This document shows positions 17,715 to 26,963 of a DNA stretch of 43,607 nt, piece by piece. The position numbers and the translations under genes are program-made. How positions within the stretch are numbered: position 1 is the stretch's first letter; each line of letters opens with the position of its first letter. The notes beneath the pieces were generated by a model. The model saw only the letters and a program-made list of their open reading frames with translations, was not told the origin of the DNA and ran no database searches. The DNA comes from Pseudobacteriovorax sp. (GTDB lineage: Bacteria; Bdellovibrionota_B; Oligoflexia; Oligoflexales; Oligoflexaceae), in the NCBI GenBank assembly GCA_013215145.1, contig JABSRP010000054.1:1-43607 (forward strand), given 5' to 3'.

Positions 17715-19439
17715 CTATAGTTCAGAGAGTGCTAAGTCGATTTTTTGCTTCGTCTGCTTTATGTCTTTCCCAAATCTGCCAGCAAAATTATGTCCCAGAT
17801 CTTCGATCGTGATATCAGAGCTGGTGCAAAAGAATATTGGTAGGTGGCATCCTTCATTTTGCAGTAGATGATAGATTTCAGAACCGTTTGGGCCCTCTCC
17901 CAATTGCTCGTCTAGAACCACATAGTCAAAATTCGAAAAAATAATGGTATCTGCAACCTGTTCGTACTCCCTCCAGTTTGCGAATACAATGAGTTCATTT
18001 TCGGAGAATAGGCGTCGCCATTGCCTTTGAAAAATGGGATCGTCCTCGAATACAATGGCTTTGTATCTAACGGTCTGGTCATTCTCAGGGGTATTTAATC
18101 TTGACTGACTGAATAGATGAAGCTGGGTTTCCTCCGGAAATAGATGGGCGTCGATGCCCTCTCCTGCTGAGATAGTGATCTGAAAATTGACCCATTTTTC
18201 TAACTGGCTACTTGTTGCCACTATACTCCCATCCAAAGCTTCAATAATACGTTTGGCGATGGCTAGCCCAAGGCCTGTTCCTTTAGGTTTGCCAGAGGTA
18301 TAAAAAGCATCGAAGACGCAATCCAGTTTGTCTTCGGGAATAAAGCTCTCTGTGTTCTTGATAGACAGCCATATTTCACCCTGGTTCTGCTCGCTTTGGA
18401 TGTGTAGGACGGCGTCTTTGTTAGGAGTGGCTTCTAAGGCGTTGTTTATAATATTAAAAAAAACCCTATATAGACGGTGATAGTCACCCATAGCTACTGA
18501 TTCATGTTGGAATACAGCACGGATCCTCATGTTACTATTGAGATGAATATCAGCTACATCACTCATGACATCCTGAAACAAAGATTTAATACTACATGGT
18601 TTTTTCTGTAAACTTGATTCTGCACCAAAAATCATAATATCTTGTAGTAGGCTTTCAACTAAACCGATCGAACTACTCACTTTCTTTTCTATACTTGCTA
18701 TTTCGTCAAGCCGAGCTGATCTGTCATCCAACAGTTTGAGGCCATCAAGTGATGTCTTGAGTTGATAAAAGGGTGTTCGTATGTCGTGTGCCATATGCCT
18801 AGCGGCTTGGGCGACAGATCTCCAAACGCGGGCTTCGGCTAACTCTTTTGACTGAATCTCAATTTCCCTTTGTTTTTGATTCCTTTCCTGTCGGAGGATA
18901 TCTCGCATACGAATGTTTTTGAGAAGAGTTTCGTATTTGATAGTGTTTATGCGTCCCACAACTATGGAAAGGATAGTACCCACCCAGATGAAAGCAAAAT
19001 AAGAAATGAATTTGGCAAATGTTGGGAAATTTTCCGGATTCTTAGTGAACATAGGGATGTATAATATCAATAGCTGAACAGGAAGAGCTCGAAAAAGATA
19101 CTGCTGCCATGTCCCTTGAAAACTCAACGAAACTATGGGGGCGATGAGACCTACGTAAATGTATCCGCCAATCACATCTCTTCCTTCAAGCACACCAACT
19201 ACCGATTGAAACGTCATAATGATGACGAAATACCAAAAGAAAATGGCCTTGCCGCCTGTAGTGAATAGCCGGTATGAAAAGTAGAAGCTCAAAAGACAGA
19301 TAAAGCTCCTTCCCGTTAAAAGAAGCCAGAACCACTCGTGATCTTGGTAGTTGAAAGCGCTAAGAACGAATAGTATCCAGAATATACCTAGAACGAAGAG
19401 GACAGCAGCTGCTCCGTATTGACCTTTTTGCTGAGACAT
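17715..19439 (-). CDS. Six-TM histidine kinase with C-terminal receiver
   Basis: The 574-residue protein has about six membrane helices (10-165), a coiled-coil linker (170-205), a HisKA-like region with His218 in HMAHDIRTPF, and an HATPase with N box NIINNALEATP and GTGLGLAIAK. The C-terminal receiver-like domain (about 450-574) has the acidic pair in FEDDPIF, Asp in VVLDEQLGEG, Thr/Ser in FCTSSDI and Lys in GRFGKD. There is no ligand-binding periplasmic domain, so the signal is probably in the membrane. AGGATG precedes the ATG at rather long spacing. It is divergent from the FIST-K2 pair, which may place them in one circuit. Confidence 0.85.
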   Translation of the reverse strand: MSQQKGQYGAAAVLFVLGIFWILFVLSAFNYQDHEWFWLLLTGRSFICLLSFYFSYRLFTTGGKAIFFWYFVIIMTFQSVVGVLEGRDVIGGYIYVGLIAPIVSLSFQGTWQQYLFRALPVQLLILYIPMFTKNPENFPTFAKFISYFAFIWVGTILSIVVGRINTIKYETLLKNIRMRDILRQERNQKQREIEIQSKELAEARVWRSVAQAARHMAHDIRTPFYQLKTSLDGLKLLDDRSARLDEIASIEKKVSSSIGLVESLLQDIMIFGAESSLQKKPCSIKSLFQDVMSDVADIHLNSNMRIRAVFQHESVAMGDYHRLYRVFFNIINNALEATPNKDAVLHIQSEQNQGEIWLSIKNTESFIPEDKLDCVFDAFYTSGKPKGTGLGLAIAKRIIEALDGSIVATSSQLEKWVNFQITISAGEGIDAHLFPEETQLHLFSQSRLNTPENDQTVRYKAIVFEDDPIFQRQWRRLFSENELIVFANWREYEQVADTIIFSNFDYVVLDEQLGEGPNGSEIYHLLQNEGCHLPIFFCTSSDITIEDLGHNFAGRFGKDIKQTKQKIDLALSEL

Positions 19440-19718
19440 CTAGTTGAGCATCCTCCCATCGTACTGATTGATATCGGTAAGAAAATTGCGATGTTTAGGA
19501 TTTGATTTTTATTCATGATGGTAAATCCGAAGGCAGATTTCTGAGGAAGCTCAGAGATTCTCTCAATCAAATGAATTTTTGTTTGTGACTAAATCCTACC
19601 TATTTGCTCTGCTTTATTTCGTTGCAAAGATACCGTAAACCAGTGGTAACTACGATCGCTTTCGGTGGTGTCTATCACACGATGTATCGTGTGACATTGA
19701 ATTTCTTGGGGGATAGTT

Positions 19719-20909
19719 ATGGGTACACTGGCAGGAGTGGGCTTTAGTCGTCATCGAAATCCGAAGGTGGCAGGAACCGAAGCGGCAAAACAGGCCTTAG
19801 AAAATGGCGGTTTTGATGAAGCTGATTTTGTTTTTCTATTTTCTACTGCTGGCTAAAACCAACAAGTGATACTCAAATCCGTGCGTTCAGTGATGAACGA
19901 AGCACCACTTGCGGGCTGCACGGGTGAGGGAATTCTAACCCATCATATTTTCGATGAATCCCATTTTAGTGTTATTGTGATGGCGATCAAATCTGATGAA
20001 ATCCGTTTTAAAAACATTATTGTAGAAAACCTAGGCGCTGATCCAGAATCTTGTGGTAGAAAAATCGGTGAAGCATTCACAGAGGAAGATCTTAAATATG
20101 GCAAGGCCTTATTTCTGTTTCCTGACTGCTCGAAACTTAATTTTGATCGGCTTCATGATGGCTTAAAAAGCTCTATAAATCCACCAAATTTTCTTCCACT
20201 CCTAGGAGGGACTTCGGGGGATTCTTGGGAGTTTAAACGTATCCATCAGTATCACAATGACTCCATTCTCTCTGATTCAGTCACGGCTGTATTGATGTCA
20301 GGCGATTGTGAGATCGTCTCGGCATTTGATCATGGCTGTTTACCCATTGGAGAAAGCTTAACCATCACAAAATGCGAGAATAATATTATTCAGGAGATCG
20401 ACAATAAACCAGCTCTAGATGTTTTCAAAGAGTACTTAGAGGGCGAGGAATTTGAAAATCTCCAAAAGGCTTTCGCCCATGTAACCATCGGCTTTAAGAC
20501 CGAGTCTGCGGAAAAGCAAGATGATGACCAGATGTATATTAGGTACATCCCAAGTACCAATGAAGAGGCCGGTTCCGTTGAAATTCCAACGGAGGTTAAG
20601 GTAGGTCAATCTCTCTGGTTTACTCGTCGGGATCATGAGCGAGTTTTAAACGGAATGAAAGATATTGCTGATGATATGAGTAAAAAGCTTGCTGGCAGGA
20701 AGCCAAAACTTATGTTTCAGTTTGAGTGTGCTGGACGCGGCAAGATGCTGTTTCGCGAATCAGAAGTGGTTGCTACTCAGGATGAACTGCAAAGTAATTT
20801 TAACGAGAGTCTTCCCTGGATTGGGTTCTTCGTCTACGGAGAGATTGCTCCAGTGGAGGAAGAAAACTGCTTTCACAACTATACGACTGTCTTGGCGGCT
20901 GTTGTCTAG
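19719..20909 (+). pseudogene. FIST-domain sensory protein with an in-frame TAA at codon 46
   Basis: ATG at 19719, behind GGGGGATAGTT, begins a FIST_N domain (LAGVGFSRH, then ADFVFLFSTAG), interrupted by TAA at 19854-19856 and continuing in the same frame with NQQVILKSVRSV, APLAGCTGEGI. FIST_C follows with LPIGESLTITKCENNIIQEI, PALDVF and the late FQFECAGRGKMLF. FIST proteins are thought to bind small molecules, perhaps amino acids, and feed signalling proteins. The rest of the frame (396 codons) is well preserved, so loss is recent, or the codon is read through. GTG at 19866 lacks a ribosome site. K2 follows 86 bp downstream on the same strand. Confidence 0.85.
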
Positions 20910-20995
20910 TTTTATAAGGGTCCATCGGGCCCTCTTCCGATTCTCGAGAGAATTCTCAAAATACCCCTATTAATCTACTACCCCTAGGATGCAGT

Positions 20996-23185
20996 ATGTC
21001 GCAGAAAGGCCAAACTGAAGCAGATCTTAAAGCGGAGATTGAGTCTCTCAATAAACAGATTAAAGTCTTACTCGCCCAAGAGATAAAATTGAATGATATG
21101 AAGGGGGAGGTTGATCAAAGATTTAATCTTTACAAAAACCTCTATACCTTTGGTCAGAATGTAAACAAGTGTAAGACGGTTGCTGAAATTCTCGAGCTGA
21201 CAGTCGAATTTATTGTGTTGGATTTAAATCTTGAAAAAGCCGTTATCCTAAAACGAGACGTTGTGGCGGATAATGAGATTTCAAGTTCCTATCGATGTGT
21301 ATCGAGTTACGGCTACTACGAAGAGGAACAGGAGGAATCCGTTAATAAATGGCACTGTGCAGGCGATGATAAACTATCTATTGAAAAGCTGTTTCTGGAA
21401 AAAAAGTTTATTCATGAAGAGACAGATTCGGAGGAATTGGCACATATAATAAAAAGGGCCCTATTTGTAGATGAATTCTATATGGTGGGCTTTAATGAAG
21501 AGTTGTCAAACTGTGAGTATATTCTTGTTACAGGAAACTCCAGCGACCAGGCTCCCTTTCAAGCTCGTGTCACCAAAGAAAGTTATGTGTTTATTGGTCT
21601 AGGTAACTTAATCGCTTTGTCTGACTCAAATATCAGGAATTTAAACGCCTTCAATAAATTGGAAGACATGGTAGAGGAGCGAACCAGAGATATCCGCTCT
21701 ATTCTTGCTAATATCCAACTTGGGATTTTTGCGGTGACTCCGGATTTAAAAGTCCATGGTGATTATTCGAAATACCTCGAAAGTATTTACGATACATCAG
21801 AAATCGAGGGTGTCGACGTGATAGAACAAATTAGTCGTAATTCTAACCTAAGTACTGATCAAACCAGTATGCTGGGAAGTGCCTTAATGTCTGCATTAGG
21901 AGAGCTAGATATTGCTTTCACTGCAAATGAATCAAATCTCGTAAAATCCTTAGTGTTACATCCCGAAGAAGAAAAAGAAAAACACCTGGAATACGATTGG
22001 AGTCCAGTTGTCAATTCCGACGATGTCACAGAAAAAATCCTGGTGGCGGTTCGTGATGTCACAAAGATAAAACAGCTGGAACAACAGTCAAAACAAAAAG
22101 ATCAAGAGTTAGTTTATATCAGCGAGATAGTTGCGGTACCCGAAGAGCAGTTCCATCGATTTATTCTGCTTTCAAGGGATTTTCTCGAACAAAATACTGC
22201 TATCGTCAACGTTTCCGAAGAACTGGTTGAGGATACACTTAAAATCATGTTCATCAACATGCATACCTTGAAGGGGATTTCAAGATCTTTGGGATTTACT
22301 CAATTGACCACTCTTATGCATGATTGTGAGCAGTCTTATGCCGCCTTATTGAATGATCGTTCTTTTTGGGATAAAGAAAAACTGCTAAAAGACTTAGAAG
22401 ATATCAAAACGCTTCTCCATCATTACGATCGAGTTAGTAGAGAAAAACTAGGGAGATCTCAATCTGATACGACTAAGATTTCAGTTAGCAGAGAGAAGCT
22501 TGAAACCATCTTTTTTCACTTTGCGCAATTGCAACGTGATATTGGAAACCAAGCCAATGATGATATTGATCTTTGTTTAGATGAAATTAAAGGTATCATT
22601 TCCATCGACGCTTCCGATTTCTTTAAGGATGTCCTAGCGCAAACTGAGGCATTGGCTAAGGACTTGAACAAGGACAAGCCGATCATTCAGATCAATAGTT
22701 CAAGTGTTAGACTTACCAATAGCTCCCAAGAGTTACCGCGCAATGTTTTTATTCATATCGTCCGCAATAGTATGGATCATGGTATTGAAGAGCCTGAAGA
22801 ACGGATCAAAAAGGATAAAGATGCTGCGGGCCTTATCAAAGTCGACGTGAAAGCGAAAAATGGGGGTCTCTTTGTTAGCTACTGCGATGATGGACGGGGG
22901 CTAAATGCAGAAAAAATCCGGGTTTCTGCTTTAGAAAAAGGGATTATCGATGAAGGCGTGCGTGATTGGGAATCGATCTGTCAGTTGATCTTTCATTCTG
23001 GATTCTCTACAAGGACCTCTGTTTCGGATATTTCCGGACGTGGGGTTGGTATGGATGCCATTAAACAGTACATTCAAAACGAAGGTGGAAGTCTCAATTT
23101 GGTGCTTGGAGAGTCGCATAATGCCGAAGCGATACCATTTCGCTTAGAAATTGAATTACCTGAAAAGTTTTTACTTGCTTCTTGA
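20996..23185 (+). CDS. Cytoplasmic CheA-like kinase with GAF-like input, FIST-linked (K2)
   Basis: The 729-residue protein lacks TM helices. It has an N-terminal coiled coil (5-50), a GAF-like domain (about 50-220), a second coil (LEDMVEERTRDIRSI), a PAS-like domain (about 235-365), Hpt with His423 in MHTLKGISRSLGF, and a CheA-like HATPase with VRNSMDHGIEEPEER (N591), CDDGRGLN and GRGVGMDAI. No dimerisation P3 or CheW-like domain is evident. AGGA lies seven bases before ATG. Because it follows the FIST gene, FIST probably modulates this kinase, and the phosphate must go to a receiver encoded elsewhere or to the divergent kinase's receiver. It is the intact reference for the damaged K3. Confidence 0.88.
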   Translation: MSQKGQTEADLKAEIESLNKQIKVLLAQEIKLNDMKGEVDQRFNLYKNLYTFGQNVNKCKTVAEILELTVEFIVLDLNLEKAVILKRDVVADNEISSSYRCVSSYGYYEEEQEESVNKWHCAGDDKLSIEKLFLEKKFIHEETDSEELAHIIKRALFVDEFYMVGFNEELSNCEYILVTGNSSDQAPFQARVTKESYVFIGLGNLIALSDSNIRNLNAFNKLEDMVEERTRDIRSILANIQLGIFAVTPDLKVHGDYSKYLESIYDTSEIEGVDVIEQISRNSNLSTDQTSMLGSALMSALGELDIAFTANESNLVKSLVLHPEEEKEKHLEYDWSPVVNSDDVTEKILVAVRDVTKIKQLEQQSKQKDQELVYISEIVAVPEEQFHRFILLSRDFLEQNTAIVNVSEELVEDTLKIMFINMHTLKGISRSLGFTQLTTLMHDCEQSYAALLNDRSFWDKEKLLKDLEDIKTLLHHYDRVSREKLGRSQSDTTKISVSREKLETIFFHFAQLQRDIGNQANDDIDLCLDEIKGIISIDASDFFKDVLAQTEALAKDLNKDKPIIQINSSSVRLTNSSQELPRNVFIHIVRNSMDHGIEEPEERIKKDKDAAGLIKVDVKAKNGGLFVSYCDDGRGLNAEKIRVSALEKGIIDEGVRDWESICQLIFHSGFSTRTSVSDISGRGVGMDAIKQYIQNEGGSLNLVLGESHNAEAIPFRLEIELPEKFLLAS

Positions 23186-23212
23186 ATCTATTGAATGAAA
23201 ATATTTTAAATT

Positions 23213-23240
23213 CAGAGCCATCCGAAATCGGATGGCTCTG
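23213..23240. terminator. 28-nt near-loopless palindrome, bidirectional terminator candidate
   Basis: CAGAGCCATCCGA and its exact complement TCGGATGGCTCTG are separated by only AA. It lies 27 bp after K2 and before the end of the convergent lipoprotein gene. On the minus strand it is followed by AATTTAAAATATTTTC. Confidence 0.65.
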
Positions 23241-23292
23241 GTGAAGTTCAAACCGGATCGTTTGCTAAACGGAAAACGCATCCACCATATGA

Positions 23293-24081
23293 CTAGAGTC
23301 TATTTGCAGATCCTCTAGCACACGGAATTAAAATAAATGAAGCTCGGCGATTCGACCGATTGGTACAGAAATCACTACAGTATCGACTGTTCGAGACCTT
23401 AACCTCGCCATGACCCCACCGTGGGTGGTGACCATGAAGACCGGGTGCATAGCCAATGACAGCACCAATAGGGGCGGCAGCAATAGATGTCTCAAGCGAT
23501 CCATTAGATCTTGTCATCTTGCAAAGACCGAAAGTGTTTTTCATGGTGGCATTAGATGTATTTTGAAAAAATAGCATGGCAGACATACCCATACGCTGGC
23601 CACCTCTACCTGTTACTGCATCGTTAACATATTTCCAGCACTGACCTAAGGATCGTCCTAGAGACTGTGAGGCAGCTCGCTGCTGAATCCTGTTTGCGAG
23701 AGCTTGGTAAACCCCAGCAGAGTTTGTTCCACCAGATGATCCACCGCTAGAACTAGTGCTAGATACGTGGGGACGGTAAACATATCCTTGGGAAAAATCG
23801 CAACCTGGAATCATACGTCTCGTGTTGACGATGTAGTGATTACCTGAGGCATTTCTAACTGCGGCTTGAATCGGGAGATAGGTACCCTTATACAAGGTAC
23901 ATTTCTCTGATCCGCGATCGAGTTCAGATGATTGAACATTTCTTTTCTTAAGCCAGGTATCTTGTGATCCAATCTTAAGGTAATGACCTTGAGGCGGTGC
24001 ACTAAGCGATGACTCTTCTTCGGCACGTCCACAGGCAATGACTAGTACTGTAACAGCGATGTACGACAATATACGTTTCAT
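23293..24081 (-). CDS. Lipoprotein with Cys-His hydrolase-like (CHAP/NlpC-like) domain
   Basis: The 262-residue protein has lipobox VIAC (Cys17). Residues about 30-105 resemble a small SH3-like wall-binding domain (HYLKIGSQDTWLKK, YKGTYLPIQAAVR), followed by a Ser/Gly linker at 110-122. The C-terminal part has GQCWKYVNDAV, with a candidate nucleophile Cys, and GAVIGYAPGLHGHHPRWGHGEV, with the candidate His, an arrangement seen in CHAP and NlpC-type peptidoglycan hydrolases. Four more cysteines may be disulphide bonded. A GAGGGAG ribosome site supports the start. A cell-wall role is inferred; the family assignment is tentative. Confidence 0.6.
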   Translation of the reverse strand: MKRILSYIAVTVLVIACGRAEEESSLSAPPQGHYLKIGSQDTWLKKRNVQSSELDRGSEKCTLYKGTYLPIQAAVRNASGNHYIVNTRRMIPGCDFSQGYVYRPHVSSTSSSGGSSGGTNSAGVYQALANRIQQRAASQSLGRSLGQCWKYVNDAVTGRGGQRMGMSAMLFFQNTSNATMKNTFGLCKMTRSNGSLETSIAAAPIGAVIGYAPGLHGHHPRWGHGEVKVSNSRYCSDFCTNRSNRRASFILIPCARGSANRL

Positions 24082-24822
24082 GAATTACTCCCTCGTAAAA
24101 TCTTACCGGACGTAGCAAAGCAATGGGCGTGCCAAATAAAAATGACTGTAAAACCGCCCTTGCTTTGACAGAGAACCACTAGATGTTAGACACTGTGTCC
24201 AAATTATATGCGTTTTTTTCCCTGCTTTGTTAGGCGGAATATAGAGAATTTTTATGGAAAATCAATGAATACGAAAGATAAGGGTTTGATTATATTGGGT
24301 AAGAGATATTATAGATGGATCTATTTACCAGTTTAGGAGCTGTTTTCCGTTAGTTCCTAAACGCAGACGCGTACATTCCTAAATCGCCATCTAAAAAAAA
24401 TTGACGATCTGTTTAAACATTTTTTGTACTTTTTGATCGCTTATTGAATATTCAGCTTTAGATTTTAAGCACTGTTTCATAACGAATTTTCTCGCGGGAC
24501 TGGAGTATTCTGAATATCAAGAAACTGATGTAAATACAAAGGAATAGCCTCTAATTTACGCGATCAAAAAGGTTTTTCGATCAAAAGCTGGCACTTATAG
24601 CTGCTATGTGATCTATCCTATAAACTCTGTTTTCCCCCAATAGCGGCACTTGAAAGTTTTACTTAGGTCAATGCATTGTCTTAAGGTTAAAGGGTAGGTT
24701 GGCAAAGGTGGGGCCTAACGATATTAATTTTAACAGGACTAATGGAATACAAATTGCTTGAGGATATCTGGCTCTATTCGGTGTTTGTGGTTGAGATGGT
24801 TCATCGATAGGTGGAAACAGTT
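24082..24822. promoter_or_regulatory. 741-bp divergent intergenic region
   Basis: No convincing gene was found. An inverted repeat TTTAGGAGCT/AGTTCCTAAA lies near 24333-24362 and could be a hairpin in a leader RNA. Two TTTTTGATCG-like motifs in opposite orientation lie near 24435 and 24560. The length and AT-richness are unusual for this gene-dense window. Promoters for the lipoprotein (minus) and the GMC gene (plus) should be here. Confidence 0.35.
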
Positions 24823-26808
24823 ATGAAAAAACATGTGTCGCGTCGTGCATTATTAAAGACTGCTGCTGCATCAAGTCTGGCAGTATGTGGAGTGAAGTCA
24901 AATTCTGAACTTTCTGCAGGATCTAATCTTAAAAATCAGTATGACTTTATTATTGTTGGCTCGGGAGCTGGCGGCGGTCCGCTAGCCTGTAATTTGGCTA
25001 AGGCTGGATTTGAAGTCTTACTCCTCGAGGCTGGTAGTCGCGATAGTGGGGAACGTCCGAATCGAGATATTCCTCTTTTTCATTCTATTGCCTCTGAAGA
25101 CGAAGCTCTATCGTGGGCTTTCTATACCAATCACTATCAGAATCCTGAAAACCAAGAAAAAGAAAGAAAACACTATCAGCCAGGTGAAGCCCAATGGACT
25201 GCTGGAGGTGGTGTGTATTATCCAAGAGGCTCAACTCTTGGTGGAAGCACAGCGGTTAACGCAATGATAGCTGTTCTCCCTCATAAAGAAGATTTTAATC
25301 ATATAGCCACCATCACGGGAGACGAAAGTTGGCGGTCTTTTGGGCGCCGCGGGTTATTTGGATCCGGCCGTCAAGGTATGATCGATAAGTACTTTCCGCG
25401 AGTCCAATAGTGGTTGCCGATTAAGTTATCTGATCTTGGTCTTTTGCCTAAAGCACCTTTGGTGACCCGTATCCTCATTGCTCCCGCTCGCAGTCAAGGA
25501 ATCTTTTCGTTGTTTTCTAATCTTGGTAGTATCTTGATGCCCCAAAACTTACTAAACCCAAATCGTTATCAGGTTTTAACACAAAAAAGGGAAGGCGTAT
25601 TTCAGGTTCCTATGTCAGTGGGAAATAGAGAGGATCGGCGGCGTGGGTCTTCGGCCCCTCAGGGACAGCGTGGAGGAGTAAGAAATTACCTGCTCGAAAC
25701 GGAAGCTAAATTTCCCAACCTTACGATTCAAACAGATGCCTTAGTCTCTAAAGTCTTGTTTTCTGAGGAATCTACAGAAGGGCAAACTCCCAAGACCCGT
25801 GGTGTCGAGATCATGATCGGTGAGAAGCTATACAAAGCCGAACGAAACTTTGCCACGGGCGTAGATCACGAAACCTACCCGAAGTTGGTAATCGAAGCAA
25901 AACATGAAGTGATTCTCAGTGCTGGAGCATTTAATACGCCGCAAATCTTAAAGCTTTCTGGTATCGGTCCCAAGGATGAGTTAGATCCTTTGGGAATACC
26001 TTTGGTAAAAGACCTCCCTGGGGTTGGTGCGAACTTGCAGGATCGCTATGAAACGCCGGTGATCAATAAACTCAGACAAGATATTCCCGTTAGGGCAGAC
26101 TGTACCTTCGGTGAGGGGGTTGACCCCTGTCTTGATGATTATAACCGGAGTCAAGGTCGCAACGCTGTCTATGCGTCTAACGGGGCATTGATTTCTATTA
26201 TTAAAAAATCCAAGGAGGCAAGGTCTAAGAATGAAAGTCCAGACCTTTTCGTCTTCGGAGTACCCGGACGGTTCGATGGTTATGTGGAAAATTATTCGGT
26301 TCAAGGGACCGAGATTGCGGATCAGTTTACCTGGCTGGTTTTGAAGGGGCATACTAATAATACGGCAGGCACCGTTACCCTGGACTCGGTTGATCCTTTA
26401 GTCCCACCAGCCATCAACTTTAACTATTTTGCCGAAGGAAATGATAGTTCGCAAGCAGACATGGAAGGAGTTATCGAAGGCATTCAGATAGCCCGAAATG
26501 TTATGAGGACAGCGGGACGGGATGGAGGTGAGGAGGTGTTTCCTGGTCCCGACGTGCAAAGTAAAGAGCAGTTGCAGTCCTACGTAGCCTATGAGTCTTG
26601 GGGGCATCATGCCTCTTGCACCTGTCCCATCGGCGCTGATGATGATCCCATGGCTGTGCTTGATAGCAAGTTTAGAGTGCGTGGCGTGAACGGACTTAGG
26701 GTTGTTGATGCTAGCGTGTTTCCGAAAATACCTGGTTTTTTTATTGTCGTTCCTATCTATCTTATTAGCGAAAAGGCCAGTGATGCTATTATTTCTGACT
26801 ACAGTTAA
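24823..26808 (+). pseudogene. Tat-exported GMC oxidoreductase with an in-frame TAG
   Basis: ATG at 24823 follows AGGTGG. A twin-arginine signal (SRRALLKTAAASSLAV) indicates export with FAD bound. The N-terminus has the dinucleotide fold VGSGAGGGPLACNLAKAG, then GMC signature 1 YPRGSTLGGSTAVNA, signature 2 SAGAFNTPQILKLSGIGP, and the C-terminal active-site region WGHHASCTCPIG (His) and VVDASVFPKIPGFFIV. TAG at 25408-25410 falls between KYFPRVQ and WLPI in one uninterrupted frame, and downstream TTG 25414 has no ribosome site. The two halves are both needed for a GMC fold. It could be decayed or read through. The substrate would be an alcohol or sugar; choline or sterol cannot be distinguished. 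Confidence 0.85.
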
Positions 26809-26836
26809 GTGGCTATGATCCAGTGCCTTGCAAGAG

Positions 26837-26897
26837 CCGACTTGGCACCTAAATAACGATGCTATTGTTCAAAGGTGCCGTCTTCGGTATTTTTCTT
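26837..26897 (+). terminator. Rho-independent terminator after the GMC gene
   Basis: CCGActtGGCACCT (26837-26850) pairs with AGGTGCCgtctTCGG (26873-26887) and is followed by TATTTTTC. The stem is interrupted but strong. Confidence 0.65.
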
Positions 26898-26929
26898 AGC
26901 TTAAGCTAGACTTAATTTGGTAAGCTAAG
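26895..26929. promoter_or_regulatory. Inverted repeat upstream of the TIGR02147-like regulator
   Basis: CTTAGCTTA (26895-26903) is exactly complementary to TAAGCTAAG (26921-26929), 17 bp apart, about 35 bp before the regulator start. It could be an autoregulatory operator. It abuts the preceding terminator's T-run. Confidence 0.4.
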
Positions 26930-26963
26930 TCTATGAAGAGATTCCGTATGATAAGGGCTCCCT

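Noticed and set aside
17512..17871. 119-codon plus-strand frame
   Set aside because: Its 3' part lies antisense over the histidine kinase, and the rest is AT-rich spacer without start support.
19388..19570. Small minus frame with lipobox-like STMGGC, overlapping the start of the histidine kinase
   Set aside because: No ribosome site for the internal ATG, and it overlaps the kinase start by about 50 bp. A leader peptide cannot be excluded.
24333..24362. Inverted repeat TTTAGGAGCT/AGTTCCTAAA as a riboswitch
   Set aside because: Only one stem is visible, with no conserved riboswitch core.
14020..26808. Genetic-code change with TAA/TAG reassigned to sense
   Set aside because: Most intact genes here end with TAA, TAG or TGA at the expected family lengths, so a general reassignment is not supported.
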